Positions 9,648-20,961 of a stretch of DNA of 64,000 nt are shown piece by piece. A program made the position numbers and the translations under genes. The DNA comes from Toxorhynchites rutilus septentrionalis (taxonomy: Eukaryota > Arthropoda > Insecta > Diptera > Culicidae). The stretch's first letter is position 1, and each line of letters opens with the position of its first letter. Below the pieces are notes generated by a model. The model was not told the DNA's origin, ran no database searches, and was given only the letters and a program-made list of their open reading frames with translations. The stretch spans positions 162,272,108-162,336,107 of the forward strand of contig NC_073746.1 in assembly GCF_029784135.1 (NCBI RefSeq), given 5' to 3'.

Positions 9648-9975
9648 TCAACCTGATTGCACTGCTGACGCTCCCTTGTATTCACTGTAAGAAGAATATT
9701 GAAATATGTTATGAGATACAATTTGAATGAAATATAGTGATCAGGTATACCTATAAGGTTGGATATTTCCTAGCGTTTGTAACTTCTCATCGGACTTGAC
9801 ACTATCAAGTGTCAAATCATATTCTGGAGAAATGTCGACCTTACGAATTAATAAATAGGTTAGTTGATATTGGAATGCGATCATATTACTTATTCTTATT
9901 CGACAGCTTCTTTCGCTCAAGCTGATCCTGCAGCGCGATGCCTTTCTTGAACTCAACCGTGAACTGAAAGACCAT
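9648..9975 (-). pseudogene. Small unrecognised gene, about 70 codons in three exons, unit 1/2 boundary
   Basis: Not recognised. Minus strand: exon 1 is 9975-9890 (MVFQFTVEFKKGIALQDQLE, then RKKLSNKN). An intron of about 50 nt follows, with a weak GTAATA donor and an acceptor AG before GTCGAC. Exon 2 is about 9839-9751 (VDISPEYDLTLDSVKSDEKL). A 66-nt intron (GTATAC..ttcttacAG, 9685-9750) leads to exon 3, 9684-9648 (SEYKGASAVQSG, stop). Exons 2 and 3 join in frame; the exon 1/2 join is off by one base, so either the pseudogene is frameshifted or my donor is wrong. It is tail to tail with DDB1, and the retrotransposon starts within a few hundred bases of its start codon. Confidence 0.5.
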
Positions 9976-10130
9976 TTGTAATGTCGAGGAATACTAGCTG
10001 CAGCACGGTAAGATCACGAGGCAGACGTACCGGTCATCGGGTAGGGGTCGAGCCTCCCTCGCAGTGCGTGATGATAAAAAAACATTTTAGTGGTGTCTGG
10101 CAGTGATTGAGTAGCCGCTGGGCCGCCGCC

Positions 10131-11510
10131 ATGGTGGACGTCCCCGGCTCCGCACCTACGGTGTGGGGCCATAAAGGCGGTGCGAACTACCGTAATATTC
10201 AAGGCAGTTATTCAGGAGCAACGTTACCAGAACATATGGATCCGGCTGGTGAACACGGTGAGCTTATTGTACTGCGCATTACTGGTGTTGGCAATGACGG
10301 TAAAGATAAGAATCTCCCCCCGCCCCTTTTCTCATTCGCGAATCTATTGAGAGCTGTGTTAAAGAAATCGAGGGCTTATGCCCTTAAAGTTCGTAATAAA
10401 AAAAGCGGAGGCTCTGTCACAGCTGACACAATTATCTGATGGTACAAACGTCAAGGTCACCTACCAAAAACACTTGAACAGCACCAAGTGTGTTGTTAGT
10501 TGCGCACAAACAATTAATATGTCGGAGGAGGACATTGTGGACTGCCTCAAAGACCAAAAAGTGGCAGCGACTAGCAGACTCAAACGACGGACCGGTCCAG
10601 ACGCGATAGAAAACACTCCTGCGTTAATCCTGACAGTTAATGGTACATGTACACCTGAATTAATCTATTTTGGCTATCTGCGAGTAAGAACGAGGCCGTA
10701 TTACCCGTCGCCCATGCAATGCTTTAATTGCTGGGCATTTGGTCACACAAAAACAAAGTGTAGACAAAACACGCCAACCTGTGGGAATTGTTCCGTAACC
10801 CATGTGATTCCAGCGGAAGGAGGCAGTCCTGGATCGAAGAATAAATGACCTGGTGAAAAAAATAGAAGAAAAAGATCTTACCATCGCGAACATGGCCGCT
10901 TCAATGGAGTTACAACGCATCGAGGCGTTAAAAAACACGGAGATGATCAAGTCTCTGGTGGATAAAATCGATCAGATGGCCAACACACTAGCGGCCATGG
11001 AGTAACGATTGACCCAGAAGGACAAAATCATCACTCTGCAACAGAAGAAGATATCTAGAGCCAGGTCATTATTGCCCCAAACAAAAAGTGCCGAAACATC
11101 CGGGTTAACAAAAGACACCCATTCCATACCTTCCTCCTTGTTCAACACCCCTACATCCTCCCGACCGGCCAAATCCACAAGTATAATACCACAAAACTCC
11201 AGCTTGGTCATCTACTCCGACTCCGACATAGAATCCATCGAACTAGATGACACGCTTATGAAAACACAATCTCCGTCTACACCAGTACTTCTTACCAGCT
11301 TACCAGCCTGGAGATCGAACTACAAATGCAACACCCTCGAATAAAAGAAAACCCGAATCCCCGCTTATACAACCACCGAAGAACATTCGTCAGAGATCGT
11401 CAACAGTAGGCAAGCAACCCGCCTTGCCTCCAGATAACACTCGACCCAATCAGCGATCAGACTCTCAATACCCACCGCCGACTAGTGGTAAGGACCGTCA
11501 GCCCAAATAG
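10131..11510 (+). pseudogene. Retrotransposon ORF1 (broken), unit 2
   Basis: Same layout and breaks as the unit 1 copy. Amino-acid variants are D to N near residue 60, two changes in the KVAATSR segment (10,563-10,576, shared with unit 4), R to I near 11,127 and T to L/V-type changes near 11,104. Confidence 0.82.
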
Positions 11511-11563
11511 TGTTTCGTCCAACTCTTACCTCACCTGTCGCCAACCACTACTCCACCAATCAG

Positions 11564-11777
11564 CTCTCCGGTAAGGGTGGCAACACCTATTCCCCGACGA
11601 ACTACGTGGGAATTGTACCTGAACTCGGGACGCACAAGGGTGGCAACACCTGTTCCCTGAAGGACCACGTGGGACCAGCACCACAAATTGGGACGCACAA
11701 GGGCGGTAACGTCTATTCCCCGAAGGACTGCGTGGGAACTGCTTCAGATCTCGGGACGCACAAGAGTGGAATCAGTG
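11564..11777 (+). repeat. 63-bp tandem repeat, unit 2
   Basis: Same register and copy number as in unit 1. About 110 bp to the right lies the private 10-bp duplication at 11,890-11,911. Confidence 0.88.
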
Positions 11778-12268
11778 GAATCTCGTTCCACGATCGATTT
11801 CACTGGAGTTTCTTCTTCCGACATTGTGCAACTTCCGTTACCCTGTGTCATTACAACCGAAGTATCCATCGCCAAATCACAAAGTAGCGCAGAGGATTGC
11901 AGAGGATTGCAGTGACGCCGAACCGTTTTTTTCCGCCGTCGGGTCAAGTGAACGAACGCTGGTTTAGAATTCTACTCCCAGTTCCCGAGCACCGCTGTCT
12001 CGTTCGACAATACCACATATCGTTGCCATTGCGATCCTTCCAGCTGCCGACACAACACCATCCACAGTTGATGTCCCAATCCGCCGAAGATCCGCTCGTC
12101 TCGCCGCCAGGGTTAAGCCGGCCGCCACAACCACTCCACTTGAAGCTCATGCCATGCCTGTCTCGCCTATGCCAGCCGAAGCGAGGTCCGATGCCAATAT
12201 CTATGATGCATGGAGACGTAGCCGAGGAGATCCCACGCAAGCTATGGCCGGGAGTTTAAGCTCCCCAA

Positions 12269-15200
12269 ATGAACCTCACCATCTTTCCTCGGCTGCTTCC
12301 GAGTGGAATGGCTGCCCAACCTGTTATCGTCGGTGGAGTTCCACCGGGAATCATCACATCCAGTACCACTACATATCTGATTCCCCACCACACCGCCCAT
12401 CACCAGGAAAGTATGTCCACCAACACATCCACCAACCTCGCTCTGCAATGGAACATCAATGGACTGTACAACAACTTGGGAGAACTGGAGACCCTTGACC
12501 GAGAGTTATGTCCGTCCATCATCGCACTCCAAGAGATAAATCGAGTTTCCCCAACAAACATACAGAAAATTGTCGGGGTTAAATTCCACTGGCACACTAA
12601 GCGGGGCTCCGTTTTGCAACACTCTGTTGCTTTGGGTGTCCGGAGAAACATTCTCCATTTGCGAAAAACAAATATCCACTGACCTGCCAATAATAGCCGT
12701 CCAAATCGAGGCCCCGATTCCGGTGACCATCATTTGTATATACCTGCCATGAGGCATAATCCCGGAACTACGACGGAAGCTGCTTGAGGCGTTAGCAAGC
12801 TTGGAGGACCCAAAAATCATCTTGGGGGACTTCAATGCTCATCACCGCAACTGGGGAATTCAAACACCAAATGTCAGAGGGAATATCATCGCCTACCTCT
12901 TGGAGGTGATGGAGCTCTCGGTCTTAAATGACGGCACTGACACTTTCCGTAGAGGTACGAGCAACACAGCCTTTGATATTTCAGCAGCTAATCTCAACTT
13001 GGTGGATAGGTTAGGGTGGAACAAAGCCGACGACATTCATGGCAGTGACCATCACCCGATAACCATCAGCTTCAACGGCCCGCCGCCGCTCGCAACTCGC
13101 AGACCAAGATGGATCTTCGAAAGAGCTGACTGGACAGCTTTTCAAACATCTTCCGACTTCTTGATATATAGAGACAACCCAACCACCTTTGCCACTTTCA
13201 ACAAAATCATTATGGAGGCGGCCGAAGCCTTCATCCCAAGAACGAAAACCACTCCGGGGAAGAAAGCGCTGCATTGATGGTCTGCGTACGGCCAAACGAC
13301 TACCAGCAGGAGACCCAATGAAGGAAGTTGCCATGAACAGGTATCGAGCGCAACATATCAGAGTACGGCGGTTAATCCGGAAGGTGAAGTTAGACAGTTG
13401 GACTGGTTTTCTAGAGTCTATCAACGAAAACCAGTCCTCTGCGGATCTTTGGCGCAAAGTAAACGCACTAAATGGGAAGAGAAGGTCACACAACCCCATT
13501 CGTCAAGGTATTACTAGGCTGTGTCTCCAACCTGCAGCGATCCGGTTGATACTTCGAACACGCTCGGTGAATATTTCGCGGGATTGTCCTCGATCTCCGA
13601 ATATGAGCCCGATTTCATCCGTCGACAGGGAGCGGGTATCACTTCGGTCAGCAACTTTGTGGTCCCTGTGAGTCATCCTAATAATCCTCTAAATCGGAAC
13701 TTCATCATCGAGGAACTTTCTGTCGCCCTATGTTCCGCAAAAAGTCAACTGGCCCTGACGGTATCGGCTACAAGATGCTGAAACATGGAATACACACGAA
13801 TTTCCCGAGGGTTGGAGACACAGCCTAGAAATACCTATACCTAAGGTCGGTCAAAGCAGCAACAACGTGAAAGGCTACTGTCCAATTTCCTTAACCTCCT
13901 GTTCATCCAAGATCCTGGAAAGAATGGCGAATAGGCGCCTGGTCACCTTTCTAACGGAAAATAGAAAATTGCACTATCAACAGTTCGCCTTCCGACCAGG
14001 TATGGGCACCAACAACAACTTCGCGACCCTCGGAGACGTGATAGCCGAAGCCAACAGGAACCGTCAGCACATGTAGAGAACCTTTGAGGTCAAAATTGGT
14101 AACATCAGCTCCCGAGCTTTCCAAAAGGAAACAGGAGTACCTCAAGGTTCTGTCCTTGTCGTCACCCTCTTTCTCGTCGCCATGAGTAGCCTGTTCCAGG
14201 TCCTGCCTGGGAGAGTCTTCGTGTTTGTCTACGCGGACGACACTCTTTTGATGGCAGTGAGTGACACCCATAGGATTCCAAGCATCAGAATACAGGCAGC
14301 TACCAATGCCATCGGCCGGTGGGCGGCCGAGAGAGGATTTAGACTTTCAGCGCAGAAGAGCGACCATATGGTGATTTGCAGCGACAGACATCAGGGTCCC
14401 AACTCCAGGGTCAAGCTATACAAAAACAACATTCCCCGCCGGAAAACGCTAAAGATCCTTGGAGTGTTTGTTGACCACAAACGTAACTTCCTCCGTCATT
14501 TCGAGGAAGTTAAGAACAGCTGTGCCACCCGGTTGAATCTATTGAAAACCATTTTCAAACCGCACCGAAGCAACAACAGAAATATCCGGCTACAGGTGGC
14601 CAAAGCCATCATCACCAGCCGCCTCACTTATGGCCTTGAACTGACGTGTTTGGCTGGAGACAAGCTCCCAAAATCTCTGGCACCGATTTACAACAAAGCA
14701 CTACTGACTGTCTCCGGTCTCCTGCCAACACCAGCTGCCTCTGTCTGCGCTAAAATTGGAGAACCTCCTTTCGATCTAATCACAGACTCGGCGATCGTAG
14801 TCAGGACTGCCAGTTTCTTGTCAAAAACTAGCGGTAGAGGGGAGACCCACCTAACCGCCCTTAGCAACACGATCCTGCAGCGTTTGGCGCATCCCAACCT
14901 CCCCCCGGTGGCAAAACAATCCTGGTTTGGTGCGAACGACTGGAGGTTCCCAACTGTTCTCGTCGAGAACGGTATTCGGGACAACTTTCGAGCCGGGACG
15001 TGCTCGATCGGTCTGCTAGAATATTTCAAGGCCATCATAGCGGAAAAATACCGTCTCCACGAGATCAGATACTCGGACGGCTCAAAAGGACCATCGGGAG
15101 TTGGATTTGGGGTGAGCGATAATAAGAATAGTCTGATTTCCAGCAAGGAACTCGCGGACATCTGCCAGGTCTTCTCGTCCGAAGTGGTCGGCATCATCGA

Positions 15201-15836
15201 GGCAACTACAACTTCATCTTCCAAGCCGTTGTTGGTCGTCTCCGATTCGGCAAGCGCCATTGATGCCATCGGTGCGACCAGGTCCAAACATCCATGGGTA
15301 CAGGCCATCAGGAAGTATATATTGCCCGACACTGTGCTCATGTGGGTCCCCGGACACAACGGCATCGCAGGGAATGAAGCGGCCGACCGGTTTGCCGGAA
15401 TCGGTCACACAAGACCGTTCTTCATTCGGGATGTGCCGCTTGACGATGTGAAGTTGTAAATCTCCAACTCTTTCCGCACCTTTTGGACCGAAAGGTGGTT
15501 CGCAGAGAGGAGGCAGTTCCTCAGAAAAGTCAAGGGCACTATTATCAGGTTTGACGATGTTAAAGGAATGAGAGAACAACGAATCCTGTCCAGACTGAGG
15601 ACCGGTCACTGCTCGGTCTCACACGGATTCAATAGAGGACCCTCCCATCTACTCTGCGACCTCTACCAAATCCACAACTCCGCGAACACTTCTTGTGTGG
15701 TTGCCCGAAATTTGATGATCTGCGAAACCTTCATGGAATCAGCGGGAGTGTAAGAGACATCTTAAGGGACGATCCAGCAAGAGTAGCACCTCTTGTCTGC
15801 TACCTAAAAGATGCAGAACTATTTTTTAAGATCTAG
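12269..15836 (+). pseudogene. Retrotransposon ORF2 (EN-RT-RNase H), broken, unit 2
   Basis: Endonuclease 12,269-13,277 carries the same frameshift and two TGA codons as unit 1. The reverse transcriptase lacks motif A (stop TAG at 14,074-14,076 in the filler). Intact motifs are GVPQGS, YADD (about 14,230), RGFRLSAQKS and ILGVFVDH. RNase H (about 15,060-15,430) shows all four expected acidic/His motifs: YSDGS, SEVVGIIEA, SDSASAI and WVPGHNGIAGNEAADRFA. A TAA at 15,457-15,459 replaces the Trp codon found in units 3, 4 and 6. The C-terminal Cys/His motif is split by a 1-base shift (CDLYQIHNS / HFLCGCPKFDDL), and the frame ends in ISGSVRDILRDD..FFKI. Confidence 0.88.
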
Positions 15837-16179
15837 CGTCTGAACAATGGATCAGACAAGAAGATCCTTGTTCCTTCCCCTCCACGATGAAGGGGAATAA
15901 GAACGCTTCGGCATCTTCAACGGCACGGATTCCTCTCCACTGGCCTGGAGCCATGGGTCGAGGACATCCTTGCCATCTGGTCCAACAATCAAACAGCAAG
16001 TTCTTCGTTAAGTTATGTTTCGCAAAAGGATTTTTATGTGTTTAAGTTTTACGTCCAATTTTTATGTGATAATTTTATGTGCAATCTGTTCCCAACGAAA
16101 CCTTGCGGCAATGCCGTCGATAAAGAGGCGAACCAGCCCAGGAGGCTGAAAACCTCTCAAATAAAGAATAACAAAAAAA

Positions 16180-17185
16180 TCCTATTCGTTCGAAAATCAG
16201 AATAAGGGTGATAAACGAGCGACTTAAAAAAATAACAACGTAGTTCTACGTCAACAATGCGGTCGTATCTTGGACAAAACCTCCTATAACTTTTTTCTTT
16301 CTATTATACAAGCGTTCAATCATAAAACTATTGCATAGCATGGAGAAACGATATGGATAAATGGGAAAAAATTTAATGAAACAGTATAAATTACATATTA
16401 AAGAAGTTTATTTCAAATTAACAATTCATTTATTGAACAACAAAAGTTAGAAACAAAATTTCAAAAAAGTGTCATTGTCCAAAAATACACGCTCTGTAGG
16501 ATTCGCCTGGATCATCTATCATCTATCATTGGAAAGGAAATCGCTCGCTTGGTCCATCATCTGTGAGAAATAAATAATAATGTTACAAATTTGTAAATCA
16601 TATAACTTTGAAATAAATACTCATGTCACATATCCTGTCTGTCATTTGTTGATAGCTGAGTCATCCGAAAAGGGCAACCCTAGCCAATAAGGCTCTCAGA
16701 AACTCAGAAAGAAACAAGAGAAAGAAATATTAGTAATATTTTAAACGAAAAAACGAAAAAATAAATAAATAAAATATGAACTGGTAATAATAAATCAAAT
16801 CCGCAACAGTATATAGAAAGATATAAAAAATAAATGCATGTGGAATAAAACAAAACTACAGAAAATGTAATACGACAATAACAATAAATAAATAGAATGA
16901 AATCATCCAAAGATCAAATGTTCCTTATGGAAAAAATAATAAACTGGTAACAATAAAATAAATCCGCTACAGTATATAGAAAGATATAAAAAAATGAATG
17001 CAACAAAAAACGAAACCAATATGTACAATAGAACTCGCAACAACAACAAAAAATCAAACAATAAATATTTAACAACTAATAACTCTGTCATCCGATCCAT
17101 ATATGCTTTAAGGGAAAAGCGACTGCGCCACCTCGCCTACCATAAGGATTATAAATTTAAAACAACATCGCTTTAGAAACTTTAC
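16180..17185. other. AT-rich spacer with internal duplication, unit 2
   Basis: Same content as the unit 1 spacer, including the acgtagttctacgt inverted repeat near 16,237 and the roughly 163-bp duplicated block from about 16,779. No gene is seen. Confidence 0.6.
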
Positions 17186-17689
17186 CTCTTTCTCAGCTTT
17201 CAGTCGTCGATTTTCCTGCCGCAATTTTATATTTTCCGCTTCCATCCTCCGAAGTTCTCCTATAAGATTCCTGTTCTGGACAATCATATATTCCAACTCC
17301 GTTGCATCTACTGGTTCCCAGTAGTACAAATCTTCATCATCATCGACAAAAATTGTTTCACTGGGCACCAGTGGCGGAGGAACTTCATCCTCGATCATCA
17401 CTTCGTTTTGATGCATCTGGATCCGAATTGGCTGTAAATAAAAGTTTTGTTAACACTGTACACACTCAGAAATATTTTTTCCTACCTTGATATCTTCATT
17501 CTGTGGTTTTCCACTACGTCTTTCATAACTTCCTGGTTCGCGGTTGGCCCAAGAACGCGTTGGAACCCTCAAGCTGACTGGAATCCTCGATGTAACGGTA
17601 CCTCGCTTCATTTTGTGTGGTGATGGGATTATAACTGCTTCTCTCTTGATAATTATAATCCTCAGTGGAGAAAATGTTTGCATCAACAC
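17186..17689 (-). CDS. Unrecognised acidic coiled-coil protein, 5' exons, unit 2
   Basis: Exon 1 is 17,689-17,486 and exon 2 is 17,431-17,186, with the canonical intron between. The predicted protein is identical to the unit 1 copy over both exons. Confidence 0.55.
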
Positions 17690-18339
17690 AATGCTTGCTT
17701 CGATTGAATCAAAACTTGGAAAATGGCACTAGCCTGCTTTGCACTGTTTTTTTTATCTCGTTATTGTATCTTACATTATGTGAAAAATGACTTTGGTGTG
17801 ATTTTGAGGTTGATGAAACATAAAATTAATAGTTACTGATTCTTAATTAGTTTTTAGATACTAAAAATGAAATGTTATTTTTCAACAATATAGGATCGGA
17901 GTTTAACAATTGTTTCTTGTTACGATCAAGCAAAAGCTATAAATAATTAATTTATTGGATAATCATGGATTTTCTTTTCGGTCGTTCTGTTACCATATCG
18001 CATATTTAACATAGTAATCTATTGCTTTGTTTGCAAACTGCGGTAACGAAATATTTTATGTATTTTCCTAGAATTTGAAAAAGTATGTGACTACAAAATG
18101 GTCTGTAACGAAAATGAAATCTGACATCCCTACCAACAACCGAAGGAACGAACCGTACAGAATACCAATCCCAAAATACCAATACACCTTCTTGAAACCA
18201 CATCACTTTTGCAAGTGTCAAAACAGTGCCGAAATTATTGACGTGTAAGTTTCTTATCACATCAACAATTGGCAGCGAAAACTGTCTGTTTCTATGAAAA
18301 AATATTTAATTTCCTCCTGACAGTAGTAAATATTCGCTG
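17690..18339. promoter_or_regulatory. Divergent intergenic region, unit 2
   Basis: Same as unit 1, including the candidate 5'-UTR intron (donor near 18,245, acceptor ending at 18,323). One A-to-G change near 17,807. Confidence 0.4.
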
Positions 18340-19314
18340 ATGAACTTTATAAAAAGTGGTTTGCAGTCAGTGCTGGGTTCTCAGGAACCTGGGGCGCTGC
18401 AAAGTGGTGCCAAAACTGTATGAAACAACGACATTTGGGTCAGAAACTCATTCTAAACCTTTTAAATTATTATGCCCCTCTGGAACAGGTAGAACAAGTG
18501 AGTGCTTCAACACTACTCGAGGATCGCCGCGATGCTTGCAGAGCGCTCAGGGCTCTTTCGAAAAAAATATCGCGTGGAAGTGGGAGCCCAAGGTATGCAC
18601 GCTCTTCTCCAAGTCATGGAAATGGATAGAGCCGATCCGGAGATAATTGGGTACTGCTTGGACACCCTCTGTCATATCACTTCTCAGGAACAGTTCGAAG
18701 AAGACAACCCGGACAACCCAAGCGTGACGGTCAACATAGGAGAACAATTTACGGAGATGTTCCTCAAGTCGAACGAGAATGTGAGCTTGATTTTGAATTG
18801 TCTGGAAGAGTACGATTTTTGGGTTCGCTGGTCGGCTATTAAGTTGTTGACCAGTTTGTTAGCGAACAAAACGAAGGACATACAGGAAATCGTTCTTGTT
18901 AGCCCAATGGACGTTTCCAAGTTGATGGATTTGCTGGTTGACAGCCGAGAAGTTATTAGAAATGATGTATTGCTACTGTTGATACAGCTTACCAAAGGAA
19001 ACGCAAACATCCAAAAAATTGTAGCTTTTGAAAATGCTTTTGATCGATTGTTTGATGTTATCAAGGAGGAAGGATGCGCAGATGGTGGAATTGTCGTGGA
19101 GGATTGTTTATTTCTGATGATGAACTTGCTTAAAAACATTCCCAGTAATCAGCAGTTCTTCAAAGAAGGATCCTACATCCAGCGGTTGGCGCCAATGTTT
19201 GTTATTTCACAGGTTTCGTCACTAACTTCCGGTCAACTTTTGTGCGTGGGACTGTTCAGCAACCATCCGCTCTCCAATTGGTTCTCGGCTGTTTCTTTAG
19301 CGCATGCCCTCATT
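18340..19314 (+). pseudogene. USO1: p115/USO1 5' fragment (pseudogene), unit 2
   Basis: Intron 1 and the 7-A frameshift (18,561-18,567) are present. Private changes are A to C near 18,432 and G to A near 18,510. The frame closes at a TAA at 19,321-19,323 in the p115/DDB1 junction, one T more than in unit 1. Confidence 0.86.
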
Positions 19315-19321
19315 GTTAGTT

Positions 19322-20211
19322 AAGCGAGAAGGTAATCATGTTGAGTTCAATGGCCGAGTATTGGCTAACTTCAATTCAACCGTACGATAGTATGATAAGG
19401 ATTTGCGACATGAATGTAGCCATTGTAATATCGTGTTGGCATTATATTGTAGAACCAATGGTAAACTAGATTAATGTTCTTTTTCGAACAGGCGACTTCA
19501 TTTTGGTGGGTGATTTGATGCGATCTATCACGCTGTTGCATTACAAGCAAATGGGAGTAGTTGTGAGGAGATCGATTTCAACCAAATTTCTCAAAACTAT
19601 TGATACCAAATTTCTCAAAACTATTGATACATTGGATGACGATGCGTTCCTTGGGTGGACAACAGCAAGTATCTATTTGTTTGCCTAAAAGATGGGTAAG
19701 TAGGATTTCCGTAGCTCTGTTTATCATAAGAACACTTTTTGTATTTTTTTTAAGGACCACAACAACGGGCGACGAACGATAGCAAATGCCAGAGGTTCCT
19801 CAATTCATGCCATGGTTCGCTCGTGATGCAAAACATTGGTGAGCGAACGACGCTGACAACGGGCTGTGTGCTATTTGGCACGGTCTGATCACAAATAACA
19901 CTCGATTATTATGAATTTCTTCGAAAGTTACGGGAAAGTTTGATACAATCAAATCTGTTGGTAAGACTGATTATTCGTATTGGCGTAGTTTCCATACCGA
20001 AATGGAAACGGAACGTTGCGAGGGATTTATTGATGGAGGATGGATAGTGGATAGTGGATAGTTTTCTGGATTTAACTCGGGAAATATATACGATGCATTG
20101 GGATTGCAGATCGACGGGGATAGAACTAAGAAGGAAGCGGCCGTAGATGATAAAATCAAGATTGTAGAAGACCTAACATGGACACATCAGGATGTCCAGT
20201 GTTGGTCATGA
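19322..20211 (+). pseudogene. DDB1: DDB1 3' fragment (pseudogene), unit 2
   Basis: Differs from unit 1 by a templated insertion near 19,580-19,635: the 24-bp block ccaaatttctcaaaactatt+gata is repeated and about 12 bp of the TAVTIL coding stretch are lost (net +12). It also has a 3-bp deletion in the 3' flank near 20,235. The intron-like gaps are the same as in unit 1. Confidence 0.86.
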
Positions 20212-20478
20212 TTATTGAATGAATGCTATCAGTTGCTATAGTTGCGAAAAATAATTTCATGTTTGTAGGATAATAAAGAAATTCCAGTAAACGTATTGTT
20301 TACTACACATTATTTGAATTCGAATAGTCATGAACGACGGATTTCTCAAAATTATCTATGAGTTTTATCAAAACTTTATTATTTTTGGGAAGAAACGTGG
20401 AACATTCAGGGCAAGAGCGGGGATGTTGATCGAATCGTGATGCGTGTTTGGATTTGATGCTCTTTGAGTCGGTAGATA

Positions 20479-20806
20479 TCAACCTGATTGCACTGCTGAC
20501 GCTCCCTTGTATTCACTGTAAGAAGAATATTGAAATATGTTATGAGATACAATTTGAATGAAATATAGTGATCAGGTATACCTATAAGGTTGGATATTTC
20601 CTAGCGTTTGTAACTTCTCATCGGACTTGACACTATCAAGTGTCAAATCATATTCTGGAGAAATGTCAACCTTACGAATTAATAAATAGGTTAGTTGATC
20701 TTGGAATGCGATCATATTACTTATTCTTATTCGACAGCTTCTTTCGCTCAAGCTGATCCTGCAGCGCGATGCCTTTCTTGAACTCAACCGTGAACTGAAA
20801 GACCAT
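20479..20806 (-). pseudogene. Small unrecognised gene, unit 2/3 boundary
   Basis: Three exons as in unit 1. Exon 2 carries a G-to-A change (plus strand gtcgac to gtcaac near 20,668), giving VEISPEY/VDISPEY-type variation next to the acceptor. Confidence 0.48.
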
Positions 20807-20961
20807 TTGTAATGTCGAGGAATACTAGCTGCAGCACGGTAAGATCACGAGGCAGACGTACCGGTCATCGGGTAGGGGTCGAGCCTCCCTCGCAGTGCGT
20901 GATGATAAAAAAACATTTTAGTGGTGTCTGGCAGTGATTGAGTAGCCGCTGGGCCGCCGCC

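Larger units (their letters stand above)
1..9947 (+). repeat. Composite tandem unit 1 (9,947 bp)
   Basis: First of six direct head-to-tail copies. The phase is arbitrary and set by the first base of the window; the same start string recurs at 9948, 20779, 31539, 42504 and 53298. The order is retrotransposon, AT-rich spacer, coiled-coil gene (minus), p115 fragment, DDB1 fragment, small gene (minus). It is the shortest unit because 840 bp at the 3' end of the retrotransposon are missing. It is also the only unit in which p115 and DDB1 are joined in frame. Confidence 0.97.
10107..16179 (+). mobile_element. Degenerate I-like non-LTR retrotransposon, unit 2 copy
   Basis: Full 3' end present: ORF2 stop at 15,834-15,836, then about 340 bp of 3' UTR and a tail ctctcaaataaagaataacaaa. 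This copy keeps a 10-bp segment (near 14,345) deleted in units 1, 3, 5 and 6, so YADD through RNase H lies in one 425-codon frame (14,182-15,459). Motif A is deleted. Confidence 0.9.
9948..20778 (+). repeat. Composite tandem unit 2 (10,831 bp)
   Basis: Same order as unit 1 but with a full-length retrotransposon 3' end. Private or nearly private marks are a 10-bp tandem duplication near 11,890-11,911 (gaggattgca repeated), a TAA in place of a Trp codon near 15,457, and retention of a 10-bp segment near 14,345 that only unit 4 also keeps. From about 18,511 rightwards it matches unit 5 displaced by 32,519 bp. Confidence 0.97.

Noticed and set aside
9741..9956. 71-codon minus-strand frame starting MSSRKASRC, seen at each unit end
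   Set aside because: It reads out of frame through exon 1 and then through an intron of the small gene; the exon-based reading (MVFQFTVEF..) is more protein-like.
14688..15365. Long antisense frame (225 codons) opposite RNase H, present in all units
   Set aside because: It mirrors the codon pattern of a real sense frame, has no recognisable domain, and its persistence follows from the near identity of the units. The same applies to the 162-codon antisense frame at 13,011-13,499.
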